NCBI GenBank assembly: GCA_002435145.1
Contig: DJLT01000034.1
Span: 1-53,830, forward strand
Direction of reading: 5' to 3'
Length of the DNA stretch: 53,830 bases
Source: Neptuniibacter sp. UBA6509
Lineage (GTDB): Bacteria; Pseudomonadota; Gammaproteobacteria; Pseudomonadales; Balneatricaceae
Under the pieces are notes generated by a model. It searched no databases. It had not been told where the DNA came from and saw only the letters and a list, made by a program, of their open reading frames with translations. Positions within the stretch are counted from its first letter, which is position 1, and the number at the start of each line of letters is the position of its first letter. This document shows, piece after piece, positions 8,407-16,356 of this stretch. The position numbers and the translations under genes were made by a program.

Positions 8407-9867
8407 TCACACAATAAATTGTTGTTTACCGGCGAATACGCGCGCCTGGTTCACTAAGTTAGGCGTATCACGCCAGTTAAGACGGTTACGATCGTCAACG
8501 TCACGTTCAACAATTAGGTTGCTGTCGTACGTGCTGTAATCTTCAACCCAGCCGCGATCTTCTAGTTTTCGATACAGTGCGAGTAATTCGCCACGCCAAA
8601 CTTTAGGAGTGACAATGGCTTGCCCAGGCGCAAATTTGGTACCGTCATCAGCTAGCTTGCAGCGCGGATACTTCTGGGCTTGAAGTAGGCGCTGTTCAAA
8701 ACGAATACGTTCTAAGGTTTCAGGAGTACAAATATCCAGATAACTAGCATCGGGAAGGCTGGCATCGTTGGTTTGGTACATAGTGATCTGCCGTTCAATA
8801 CGGCAAGTACCATCACGATCGACGGTAAAGGTGCTCATACCGTCATATAGCAGCAAGTTACGTTCTTGGCGTGTCCATTGGTCCTCAACTGCAGGAGCCT
8901 TCATACCTTTAAGGTCTAAGGTTTGCAGTGGGCGAGCGGGGTCAATGCTGAGTGATAACGCTGCAACGGCTGCGTTGATAGCAGCAACTTCATAAACCGG
9001 AGTAGGGCTGGTGTTAATTGCCATACAGGAAACATGCGGGTTATTACGTCCGCTGCCGTAAGTGCCTGCCGTAGAGTGGGTGCCAGAAAAAGCGCTAAAA
9101 ACACGACAGCCTATTTGGCGCATCGGTCCAAAGCGATCATCTAGCTCGGTTTCTAACGCCACCATGTTAGCGATATCGGTGTAAGGGTTAATGAGCCAGT
9201 TAAACCACTCATCACCTAACGCATCGATGGCCGTACTGATATCAGGATTGCCTGTCCCACCACTCATCGTGCCAATGGTAAGTGCTAAACCTGCAGGTAA
9301 GGATTCGCCCTGATAAAAGTTGGTACGTATATCAAAGTCGTTAAATACTTCACCTTTATGGCGTGCGGTAACAGTAACCGTATTAGTGGCCACTGCTGCA
9401 GTCACAGGTAGATCAAGATCTGCATTAATCGCCGCATTGATGCTGGTCGCAACGGTATTGGCATCATCATCTTGTGCGACACCGATCGTTACCCGTTTAC
9501 CTCCTAGGTACAAGGCAATTGTGCCTGCTGCCGTTGGGGCTGATGCCACCGCAATGGTTGTAGTGGCAGTATTACCTGCGCCATTATCGTCTAATGCGAT
9601 CGCCCAAAGTTCTGTTTCAGGGTTGGCTTTAATCGAAGCGGCTAATGTCAAAGCCATCATAGAGCCTCGACCAAATAGCGTGACAGCCTGGCTTGGGTTC
9701 GTCACTCTAATAGGAACGCCTTCAGGATGGGAGCCAGAAGCTAAACGTTGCCCAAAGGCCACTTGCTTGTGCATAACACTTACTGCACCGGCCAGTTCAT
9801 TATTGAACTCTATATAAGCGCCTGGTGTGCGCAGGCTTGCTGGAATGGCATCAAATGAAATAGTCAT
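8407..9867 (-). CDS. Tail sheath protein (Mu gp39/L)
   Basis: 486 residues, close to Mu L. The N-terminal motif PASLRTPGAYIEFNN, a TLFGRGSMMALTLAASIK segment and the C-terminal YRKLEDRGWVEDY block are typical of contractile sheaths. A Thr/Ala-rich insertion (about residues 95-205) would be the exposed protease-resistant domain. The ATG shares one base with the stop of the DUF2635 gene upstream (TAATG). The sheath contracts to drive the tube through the envelope. Confidence 0.95.
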   Translation of the reverse strand: MTISFDAIPASLRTPGAYIEFNNELAGAVSVMHKQVAFGQRLASGSHPEGVPIRVTNPSQAVTLFGRGSMMALTLAASIKANPETELWAIALDDNGAGNTATTTIAVASAPTAAGTIALYLGGKRVTIGVAQDDDANTVATSINAAINADLDLPVTAAVATNTVTVTARHKGEVFNDFDIRTNFYQGESLPAGLALTIGTMSGGTGNPDISTAIDALGDEWFNWLINPYTDIANMVALETELDDRFGPMRQIGCRVFSAFSGTHSTAGTYGSGRNNPHVSCMAINTSPTPVYEVAAINAAVAALSLSIDPARPLQTLDLKGMKAPAVEDQWTRQERNLLLYDGMSTFTVDRDGTCRIERQITMYQTNDASLPDASYLDICTPETLERIRFEQRLLQAQKYPRCKLADDGTKFAPGQAIVTPKVWRGELLALYRKLEDRGWVEDYSTYDSNLIVERDVDDRNRLNWRDTPNLVNQARVFAGKQQFIV

Positions 9868-10040
9868 TACTTAGCGACCCCTTTCTTTGCTGGTTTACTT
9901 GCAACCAAATCACCATCATGCACGCGGCGGCGATAGTACGTATTATTTGGAACGTCGCAGCAAGCTTTAGGCATGAGACTGCCGTCTTCTTTGCGAACCT
10001 GTACGCCATCTTTCGGGCGTACTTTCAGCGTATTGCTCAT
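9867..10040 (-). CDS. Small tail protein, DUF2635 (Mu gp38-like)
   Basis: 57 residues, ATG at 10040, stop at 9869-9867 overlapping the sheath start. The sequence LKVRPKDGVQVRKEDGSLMP followed by NTYYRRRVHDGDLV is the DUF2635 pattern (short basic protein, (Y/W)-(R/L)RR-(x)-DGD-V). Mu gp38 homologues always sit between gp37 and the sheath gene. Function is unknown. Confidence 0.85.
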   Translation of the reverse strand: MSNTLKVRPKDGVQVRKEDGSLMPKACCDVPNNTYYRRRVHDGDLVASKPAKKGVAK

Positions 10041-10053
10041 GGATTACTCCTTG

Positions 10054-10584
10054 TTAACTCGCTGTGATTTCGACGGTATCAGCCGCCATTAAATGGGTTG
10101 GATCGTTTTCGTCGTAATGATCTGCTTGGTATCTAAGCCAATCATTCAAGCTGCTCGCGTCTTGAAGGTCTGGCCAGTTCATGGGTAGTTCAAAAGACAT
10201 TTCGTAGCAGCAAACGCCTTTCTTACCGTCTGCGAAACTGAATAAGTTTTTAACGCGTTTAAACTGCAACGCATCCGCTTGCTCTAGGTCTAATCCGTGC
10301 AGTGCAGGTAGCAAACGTTCTAGCATCTGATAGATACCTACTTCGCGCTTACCGTTAAGCGCACGGCCAACTAAGTAAACATGCCATTGGCTTTTTAGCT
10401 GGTCATGGCTGGTATCGATATGAGTACCCATGCTGAAACCAACAAACACCGACGGAGCTACAGAAATCATGTTTTTGATGGTTTCAGGCCCCCAGTAACC
10501 GGGGTGGCTTTCTACCTTTCTAACGGTGTTGCCCAGTGCTTCCTGTATGGCGTTAATCAGTTTGGCTTCAACGGCTTCCAGCAT
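10054..10584 (-). CDS. Tail terminator-like protein, DUF1834 (Mu gp37/K)
   Basis: 176 residues. It begins with MLEAVEAKLINAIQEALGN and has the central block SQWHVYLVGRALNG, typical of DUF1834. Mu K is needed for tail formation and its family is likened to tail terminators or joining proteins that set the end of the tube. It lies between the gp36 and gp38 homologues. Confidence 0.85.
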   Translation of the reverse strand: MLEAVEAKLINAIQEALGNTVRKVESHPGYWGPETIKNMISVAPSVFVGFSMGTHIDTSHDQLKSQWHVYLVGRALNGKREVGIYQMLERLLPALHGLDLEQADALQFKRVKNLFSFADGKKGVCCYEMSFELPMNWPDLQDASSLNDWLRYQADHYDENDPTHLMAADTVEITAS

Positions 10585-10592
10585 GGGCGACC

Positions 10593-11024
10593 TCAGATAA
10601 AGCTTTTATCATTACGGCTGAATACACTGCCGCCTGATTGCATCTCAGCACCGTCCATGGTTTCAGGGCGTTTGCCCTGGCTATCAATACCCAGTGATAT
10701 GTCACCTTTGGCAACTTTCTCTAAGTAGCGAATTGCATCCTTGTAGCGATTAGTGACCTCTTCCAGAGGGCTACGATCGTGCAGAAAGTAGCGGGTCATA
10801 TCACTGGCGTAGCGCTCTAATACCGGCGGTACTTGTGACAAAGGTAATGGGTACCGCGCTGCCAAGTAGCTATCGATCGTGGCCGTTGCATCTGCAATGG
10901 CGCGGTCGACCTGCGTTTGGTTGATCTCATCAGGGAAGTTACCGTTCTCATCCGCCTCGGCGGTGAGCTGTATTAACTCATCAGAACCGAAGCGATCGAC
11001 TAAATCTTGGCTAGCGCAATACAT
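10593..11024 (-). CDS. Head-tail connector, DUF1320 (Mu gp36/J)
   Basis: 143 residues. Recognised by MYCASQDLVDRFGSDELIQL at the start, the RAIADATATIDSYLAARYPLP helix-turn segment and YASDMTRYFLHD. DUF1320 proteins act as connector/adaptor proteins at the head completion site. The ATG overlaps the stop of the gp35-like gene by one base. Confidence 0.9.
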   Translation of the reverse strand: MYCASQDLVDRFGSDELIQLTAEADENGNFPDEINQTQVDRAIADATATIDSYLAARYPLPLSQVPPVLERYASDMTRYFLHDRSPLEEVTNRYKDAIRYLEKVAKGDISLGIDSQGKRPETMDGAEMQSGGSVFSRNDKSFI

Positions 11025-11416
11025 TACTCAGCACCGTCCAGCTGGCTAACAAATGCATCCCATGCGGCTTCACGCTCTTCAGCGGTGGTGCCTTTGGGAT
11101 AAGCTGCCGCTTTTGGTGTCTGATCTTCTTTCCAGAGGCTAGTGTCGGCAGTGTCTAGCCCTTTAATATGTTCAACTAGCTCAGCCAAACGATCTGAATC
11201 CACGGTCCCGTGCGCTGTTGAATCTTCAGTGTCCGCGTTTTCCCCTTCAAGCAACGTAAGGCGCGGGTCTTCGTTAAGCTGCTGTAGCTGTTCTTTAGTA
11301 AAGTGATCGGCTTCAAATGGGTTCGGGCCTTGCTCCAGTTCAACACCGCCGCGACGATATCCTGAAAGTACTGAACTGATAACCACGATGGCCGCGTGAA
11401 TAGCATATTTAGACAT
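11024..11416 (-). CDS. Mu gp35-like (HI1506-like) protein
   Basis: 130 residues. The N-terminal third is hydrophobic and ends in a YRRGGVELEQGPNPFEADHF segment followed by FTKEQLQQLNEDPRLTLLEG. This FTkeQl-x-L-x-DPRL pattern is typical of the HI1506/gp35 group found between the major head protein and gp36. The C-terminal half is acidic and low in complexity. A structural or head-completion role is inferred from position only. Confidence 0.7.
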   Translation of the reverse strand: MSKYAIHAAIVVISSVLSGYRRGGVELEQGPNPFEADHFTKEQLQQLNEDPRLTLLEGENADTEDSTAHGTVDSDRLAELVEHIKGLDTADTSLWKEDQTPKAAAYPKGTTAEEREAAWDAFVSQLDGAE

Positions 11417-11480
11417 TGCATAACTTCCTCTTAATTAAGGTGAGCATCCGTGCTCAAGCTTCCTTTAAACGTTTAAAGCG

Positions 11481-12374
11481 TTAGGCCAACCAAGGGCAGA
11501 TCAATAGCTCTACTTTTTTGTAGTTGGTGTTGGTTGCGCCATTAGCGTTGTTGACTGCCTCCAGCAATGTTTCTGCTTTCGACATATTTTCAGGGCCAAC
11601 CACTAAAAGATCTGGAAGGATGCCAAGGGGTGAACCCGCATCGTTCTTCAGTGACAGCATGGACTCACGGGCAGCGGTAAAGTTGTCAGCGTTCAATTCA
11701 GCTTTTGAGCCGAAGGCAAGCTGCCACAAACCAAATCCAGCGTTGTATCGACCATCAATACCCCAAAGGACTTCGTCATTTAAAAAGACGTGGTCAGAGG
11801 TTTCCGGGTTAGATTTCATCACCAGATTGAAGTTTTTACGGGTCTGCCAGATCAGAGGTTTGATAGGGCGCTTAGTACAAAGCAGGTACCAACCTTCACC
11901 AGCACCGGCTTGCATGTTGGATACAGACAGTTCTTCACCATCGCTACCCACTGGGTGGTCAGTATCAAAGAAGTTTTGGCCGTCATAACACAGCTCATCA
12001 AAACCCATTTTAAGTAGGCCAAAGGTACGGATATCAGGGAACTCCGCAGCATCAACACCCATCTGTTGAAAGAGTGGGGTATAGACGCCGTAGGCATCAT
12101 CCTCAATTTCATCGACTGGGATACCTTCGGTTTTCTCAAACTTCTTGTTTTGAATGGTGTACTGGTGTTTCTTTAAACGGTTGATCGCACGTGGGCCTAG
12201 CCATTCACGGATCTGGTTAGACTTACCTAACCAGGCATAGGTGTTGGCAGCTGCACTGGAAGGTACGACGGTGGCAATTTTTTGGTACATCGATTCGGCG
12301 CTATCAAGCGCATTATTAAACGCGGTTGATACTGTCGTATTTAGGATGCCGAGGTTCTGAGCATTAACTTCCAT
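11481..12374 (-). CDS. Major head protein (Mu gpT)
   Basis: 297 residues from ATG 12374. A longer frame starts at 12428, but it would overlap the preceding gene and the family begins MEVNAQNLGILNTTVSTAFN. Other matching segments are YAWLGKSNQIREWLGPR, then NKKFEKTEGIPVDEIEDD and the C-terminal PDLLVVGPENMSKAETLLEA, giving an HK97-like capsid subunit. It follows the protease/scaffold gene and a small cement-like gene, as in Mu. Confidence 0.95.
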   Translation of the reverse strand: MEVNAQNLGILNTTVSTAFNNALDSAESMYQKIATVVPSSAAANTYAWLGKSNQIREWLGPRAINRLKKHQYTIQNKKFEKTEGIPVDEIEDDAYGVYTPLFQQMGVDAAEFPDIRTFGLLKMGFDELCYDGQNFFDTDHPVGSDGEELSVSNMQAGAGEGWYLLCTKRPIKPLIWQTRKNFNLVMKSNPETSDHVFLNDEVLWGIDGRYNAGFGLWQLAFGSKAELNADNFTAARESMLSLKNDAGSPLGILPDLLVVGPENMSKAETLLEAVNNANGATNTNYKKVELLICPWLA

Positions 12375-12409
12375 TTTAGGTCTCCAAATTAAGCGAGTTA
12401 TAAAGCGTG

Positions 12410-12805
12410 CTAGTCGATGAAGACCCAAACGCCGTTTGTTTCTACATCTTCGATACGACCGGCAGCAGAGCTGCCAGTACTGACAGCAGTCACTGTCTGG
12501 TCATCGGAGATATACGCGGTTGAGCCGATATGCGAGCGATCAACATCGCCAGCATTCTTGAAAAAATGCGCACCGGTTTTGGTTTCAATGGTTCCATTAC
12601 CGTCTGCGCCGGTGCTGTTATTGCTGGGGTGCGTAGCGACACCGCGAACCCGCAAGCCTGTCGCTGCAGTGGCAGGTTCTGCAAAATGCGTTGCGTTCAA
12701 TACAACCAACGCGCCAGAAAAGATAACTGCAGTAGCGGCAACAGGGTCAGAGTGTGAGCCCTGGGCGCGGCGTTTAGTTGGGCGATCTTTTGTTAAAGCA
12801 GCCAT
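12410..12805 (-). CDS. Probable head decoration/cement protein
   Basis: 131 residues, rich in Ala, Thr and Gly, beta-rich, no membrane segment. It lies between protease/scaffold and major head protein, where Mu-like phages often encode a small capsid-associated protein. Segments such as ATAVIFSGALVVLNATHF and SHIGSTAYISDDQTVT resemble capsid cement proteins that bind the outer shell. The assignment is from position and composition. The first base overlaps the stop of the protease gene. Confidence 0.6.
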   Translation of the reverse strand: MAALTKDRPTKRRAQGSHSDPVAATAVIFSGALVVLNATHFAEPATAATGLRVRGVATHPSNNSTGADGNGTIETKTGAHFFKNAGDVDRSHIGSTAYISDDQTVTAVSTGSSAAGRIEDVETNGVWVFID

Positions 12806-13932
12806 TACTTGTCACCTTTTTTTGGTTGATTCTTTAAGTAATCTTCAAGAGAGATCCCCATGTTTTCGCAGACTTGTCGTTCTTGAGCACTCAGTGCTGC
12901 AACCCCAGCCTTTTTATCTTCTTCAGGGTTGTCTTTACCGTTTGTCTGCTGAGCAGATAGGGCTGCGAGGGGAGTAGCTTTATCTAAATAAGATGTAAGC
13001 GCGGCCATATCTTTGTTGCCGAGATCGCGTGCCCAGCCTTCCATTGCAGATAACAGACGACCGTCTTCTAGCGCGGAGCTTATTGTTTGCTCTAGCTCAT
13101 TCGCATCTGTACGGGATGAAAGAGCGGCGACCTGCTGTTGCAGTTGTTCGACAGCAGCAATAGGCACGTATTTAGCCGGGTCTACTTTATTGTCTTGTGC
13201 AGAAAGCGCTGCCACCTGCGTTTTAAGTCCATCGGTCTCGCTGGCTTTAGCCAAAGCGGCATCTACAGCAGATAGGGCTGCAGCTTCTTGTGCTTCGGTC
13301 ATCTGTTCACCGTCTGCCAGTTCAATACCGAGTCGGGCTAACAGCTTGCGCATTGCTTCGTTCATGGGAGGCGTCTCCTGTGGGTGTTGGTTTAATATGT
13401 TGGCGCTTAGGGCTTCTAAGTCTTGCAGGCCGTCAACACCCGCACGGTTAGTGAGGGCAGCACTATGGATATAGAGCGGTTCGCCAGTGTGTTTGTCGTA
13501 AGGGAAAACGGCGGATAGGAAACGGTATTCCTCGCCTTTAATGAATTCTTTGGCGCGGGAGGTCCACTGCGGTTTTATCCATAAACCAGAACCCTCCCGC
13601 CACTCCATGTCTTTGATCCAGCCAGATGCGGGGGCAGGCTGGCCGTTTTGCTCTTTGTTTAATGTTTGGTGTTCGTAATCGACAACCAAATCATTAGCGG
13701 AGTTTTTGGCATACTGAATAAGACGGGAAGCAATCTCTGCATTGATAACCCACTGACCACCGGGTACATCAAAAGGGCGACCATCAACTGCACTGAAATG
13801 ACCAGCAGGCAGTAAGTGGCACCAGCCATCACTCTGGTCATCAAATGCCAGAGACAGCGAAGCAAAACCAACATTAGCATCGGTGGTTGCTGATAAAACA
13901 GCGAGAGATAGGGAGTTGCGATTCGTCTTCAT
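12805..13932 (-). CDS. Head maturation protease and scaffold (Mu gpI/Z)
   Basis: 375 residues. The N-terminal half matches the Mu I protease family: LLPAGHFSAVDGRP, then NDLVVDYEHQTL, and PASGWIKDMEWREGSGLW. The C-terminal half is helical, charged and scaffold-like, and carries five ALSA tetrapeptides, several as AALSAQ, that could be processing sites. The ATG at 13932 lies only six bases after a possible -10 hexamer of the late promoter, and no good Shine-Dalgarno sequence is seen, so this mRNA may be leaderless or the true start may be slightly downstream. Transcription from this promoter would serve the head and tail genes. Confidence 0.9.
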   Translation of the reverse strand: MKTNRNSLSLAVLSATTDANVGFASLSLAFDDQSDGWCHLLPAGHFSAVDGRPFDVPGGQWVINAEIASRLIQYAKNSANDLVVDYEHQTLNKEQNGQPAPASGWIKDMEWREGSGLWIKPQWTSRAKEFIKGEEYRFLSAVFPYDKHTGEPLYIHSAALTNRAGVDGLQDLEALSANILNQHPQETPPMNEAMRKLLARLGIELADGEQMTEAQEAAALSAVDAALAKASETDGLKTQVAALSAQDNKVDPAKYVPIAAVEQLQQQVAALSSRTDANELEQTISSALEDGRLLSAMEGWARDLGNKDMAALTSYLDKATPLAALSAQQTNGKDNPEEDKKAGVAALSAQERQVCENMGISLEDYLKNQPKKGDK

Positions 13933-13938
13933 GCCGCC

Positions 13939-13987
13939 AGAATAGCGGCATGAAGTAAGGCGTGGGTTTAACCTTGGTTAGATGTTT
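13939..13987 (-). promoter_or_regulatory. Putative late promoter of protease operon (PI-like)
   Basis: The coding strand carries a 23-bp sequence (13,987-13,965) centred on TAACCAAGGTTA, identical to one upstream of the endolysin gene. Exactly 20 bp after it comes TATTCT (13,944-13,939), a possible -10. There is no -35 hexamer, which fits an activator-dependent promoter. Mu has its C-dependent PI here. The single Mor/C homologue at 25,182-25,604 is the likely activator. The role is inferred from repetition, spacing and position. Confidence 0.65.
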
Positions 13988-14194
13988 TTAGTCGTTGTTT
14001 TCAACTTCTAGTGCTTCTTGTATAAGGTCTGCATATTCGCCAAGACACTTAAGGTGATTTTTAATATTAACCGAGCCTGCATCACTAGCAGTTCTAACAT
14101 GAATCAACTCTAAGGCGGCTTCAACAGCAATTTTTCTTTTGTCTTTGGCGTCTAACACGTCATTATTTGTTGAATATAATTTGATCTTTTCCAT
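13988..14194 (-). CDS. Small hypothetical protein, cargo patch 1
   Basis: 68 residues, acidic and helical, no recognised family. Segments include KRKIAVEAALELIHVR and KNHLKCLGEYADLIQEALEV. A GGAAG sequence lies about 8 bp before the ATG, and the stop codon adjoins the late-promoter repeat. It is the last of three collinear AT-rich genes between gpG and the protease gene, none of which occurs in Mu. It may be an accessory subunit, small regulator or antitoxin of the two genes upstream; this is a guess from arrangement. Confidence 0.55.
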   Translation of the reverse strand: MEKIKLYSTNNDVLDAKDKRKIAVEAALELIHVRTASDAGSVNIKNHLKCLGEYADLIQEALEVENND

Positions 14195-14226
14195 GTATCA
14201 GTACTTCCTTTTATTTATGAATTATT

Positions 14227-14700
14227 TTAATTTGATGGTCTTGTATGAAGCGCGCTTAGAACTGAATATAGTTTCCAGCCAGTGTCAGCAAAGCTCACTA
14301 AACTTATCGCAAAAAAACTTGAAATAACGGTTAAAGAAATTTGCTCATAATTAGCCGGTAGATACATTGAAATAATCCCTATGGTGGCACTTGCTAGGAA
14401 TAATATAATTGAAATAAGCAAGCTATCTACTAGGCGATGATAATGTCTGGTTTTGACTAGATTACGAATTAGCCTAGTGCTGGCAATACTCATGAGTATT
14501 GCACCTGCAGCAACTAAAATACTCATTATTGTTACTGAATGAGAAGTTAGACCTGCTATGAGCTTTTCGGCCCTATCCGTAGGAAAAAGGTCGTATCTAT
14601 AGTAGACCGATAGCCCTATAGACAGCATCAGCCCTAACTGAAGAAATACCCAGCGTACTTTTCTACGAATTGATGTTGCCCTATTCGAGACCCTGCTCAT
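14227..14700 (-). CDS. Four-helix membrane protein, cargo patch 1
   Basis: About 157 residues from ATG 14700; a longer start at 14754 is possible. Four hydrophobic segments are visible: WVFLQLGLMLSIGLSVYY, then VTIMSILVAAGAILMSIA, LLISIILFLASATIGIISMY and ISLTVISSFFAISLVSF, with a basic N-terminus (RRKVRW). It overlaps the end of the 301-residue gene by 20 bp, so the two are translationally coupled and probably work together. A soluble protein paired with a small membrane protein is common among phage-exclusion and abortive-infection modules. No family was recognised. Confidence 0.65.
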   Translation of the reverse strand: MSRVSNRATSIRRKVRWVFLQLGLMLSIGLSVYYRYDLFPTDRAEKLIAGLTSHSVTIMSILVAAGAILMSIASTRLIRNLVKTRHYHRLVDSLLISIILFLASATIGIISMYLPANYEQISLTVISSFFAISLVSFADTGWKLYSVLSALHTRPSN

Positions 14701-15586
14701 CCAGAACCAGCCTAATATCTTCAATGTTTTTTTCGCGGACCTTTTCCAAAGCATTAAAGATTGACTCTGGAACCGGATAACGCCCTTCCTGTTGAACTGG
14801 ATCAGTTGATCCCTTGATTCGGTCTTCGATCAAATCAATAGGATCTGAATCTTCATCAAACCAAACTTTAGACATATTAACGGGAACTGTTGATCCTACA
14901 AGTGTAGTCATCCCACCTTTTACGACATCATTTAAATAGTTTCTTATCGAATGTCGTCCAGGAGGGTTAGCGCTAACAGTTATAGAGCATGATACACCGT
15001 CAACGGAATTTAAAAGAGACATTAATGGACCTGAAAATTGATCGTGGCCTTCATAAGCTTCAGTAGCTGTTGGTCTAGTGAAACTTATCTCAAATTTTCT
15101 AGGTTTCATATTCCCATTAAGAATGCGCTCTACTGCATCAGGTCTAAGAACAGGGGATAAACCAACACCGATAACTCTATCTTTACTTAAAACAGTGCCT
15201 AGCAATTCACCTGCTTTATTGATATTTAGTCCGTTGCCGTTAACTTGGAATGTCAACATTTCTAAACCTGGATCATATAAAAAATGATTTTTTTCAATAA
15301 GACCTTCAGAATCATCTAGATCTATGGGACGTTCTTCTATTGATGATCTATCCCCAATATTTGGTAGGTCATCATCACGAAATTTGGCTAGAACCCCTCT
15401 CATTCTGCCGCCTTGGAAAATATTTAATTCTCGTAATTGGAAAACCTGCCCATTTACCCTATGTTCTAAAGGAAGGTCTTCAGGGTTAATTTCATGTAAT
15501 AACGAACTTAATTTGGAAGGGCTATCTGTACCATCACTGACATGAGCTGTATAAAAGCTAACAGAATACTTCTTTGTGTCTGGCAT
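14681..15586 (-). CDS. Hypothetical 301-residue protein, cargo patch 1
   Basis: Soluble, no membrane segment. From memory it resembles a family of uncharacterised phage-borne proteins (possibly the DUF6731 group, unverified). Shared features are a YSVSFYTAHV start, a MRGVLAKFRDDDLP block, an acidic EGLIEKNHFLYDPGLEMLTF segment around residue 95, and a RKFEISFTRP strand later. The C-terminal third is charged and helical. It leads a three-gene patch inserted between gpG and the protease gene and overlaps the membrane-protein gene. A superinfection-exclusion or anti-phage role is inferred from the arrangement, not shown. Confidence 0.6.
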   Translation of the reverse strand: MPDTKKYSVSFYTAHVSDGTDSPSKLSSLLHEINPEDLPLEHRVNGQVFQLRELNIFQGGRMRGVLAKFRDDDLPNIGDRSSIEERPIDLDDSEGLIEKNHFLYDPGLEMLTFQVNGNGLNINKAGELLGTVLSKDRVIGVGLSPVLRPDAVERILNGNMKPRKFEISFTRPTATEAYEGHDQFSGPLMSLLNSVDGVSCSITVSANPPGRHSIRNYLNDVVKGGMTTLVGSTVPVNMSKVWFDEDSDPIDLIEDRIKGSTDPVQQEGRYPVPESIFNALEKVREKNIEDIRLVLDEQGLE

Positions 15587-15785
15587 TACATTTCCTTATA
15601 GTGCGAGAGTGCTACCAGTTGTTAGTAGCAGCACATCTCCTTGTGCTATTTAGGCTTAACGATACCCAAGCGCTTTACTTGTCCGAACTGAAGGCGTTAG
15701 ACCTGCGTTAGAATCTTCAAACGTACCGCTTCCAAACCAACATAGCAACTACAGTTTATAGCGGCTTAGATCGCCTTACAGGCTG

Positions 15786-16253
15786 TTACGCCTTTCTATC
15801 AATATGTTCCTTAACTATCTCGATAATCTCTAATTCATCTTCTGCACTTAATCCAAAATAAGGCCTTGCCTCTATATTCCTTTCTTCATCACCAAATTGA
15901 TGGGTGGCTGCATACGCGGTTGTACCTGGTCCGGTACTTACGCCTGCGACATCAGTTGAATGAAACGGGTAGATGGTATCGCGTAGGTGTAGGTGCTCGC
16001 CGTGTAGTATTTGATTAACGGGTACGCCTTTCTTTCGTTTACGGGCTAGGGTCTCCGGTGTGAGTGTTGCCCAAGGTGTGCCATCGGGTGCTTCTTGGTC
16101 GTCAAAGTGATCTCGGCTTCGCTCATGCAGAAACTCGGACACCTCCAGCATGGCAGGGGACATATCGTTTGATAGCTTATGCAGCTTTTTAAGGTAGTGC
16201 TGAATTTGCTGATCGTTGTAGTCGACGCCTAAGGTTAGATGGGTTCCCGCCAT
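15786..16253 (-). CDS. Virion morphogenesis protein (Mu gpG, gp31)
   Basis: 155 residues. The segments FLHERSRDHFDDQEAPDGTP, WATLTPETLARKRKKG and the final EERNIEARPYFGLSAEDELE are hallmarks of the phage virion morphogenesis family, in which G acts as a tail/head completion factor. In Mu, G follows F and ends the lysis-head operon. The 199 bp after its stop (15,587-15,785) hold no gene and lead into cargo patch 1. One weak hairpin is present there, near 15,604-15,637. Confidence 0.9.
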   Translation of the reverse strand: MAGTHLTLGVDYNDQQIQHYLKKLHKLSNDMSPAMLEVSEFLHERSRDHFDDQEAPDGTPWATLTPETLARKRKKGVPVNQILHGEHLHLRDTIYPFHSTDVAGVSTGPGTTAYAATHQFGDEERNIEARPYFGLSAEDELEIIEIVKEHIDRKA

Positions 16254-16356
16254 TGTTATTTTATCCTATACTTAAGGTTCTCCAGACAGACAAGGACTTC
16301 GAGTTCCGTCCACTGATCTGCCGGTGGGGTGCAACGGCGAAGCGCGGCATCCATCC

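Noticed and set aside
9320-9817. 165-codon plus-strand frame opposite the tail sheath gene
   Set aside because: It is an antisense shadow of a strongly conserved sheath gene. Composition follows codon positions of the sheath.
11524-11988. 154-codon plus-strand frame opposite gpT
   Set aside because: Antisense to the major head gene, no Shine-Dalgarno, no recognisable protein.
11481-12428. Longer start for gpT at 12428
   Set aside because: The extra 18 residues overlap the upstream gene and are absent in the family; ATG 12374 gives the expected N-terminus.
12417-12977. 186-codon plus-strand frame across the decoration and protease genes
   Set aside because: It crosses two real minus-strand genes and is a shadow of them.
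14227-15586. Kiwa (KwaA/KwaB) defence system
   Set aside because: A four-helix protein with a 301-residue partner looks similar in layout, but the gene order is reversed and I see no KwaB-like sequence pattern.
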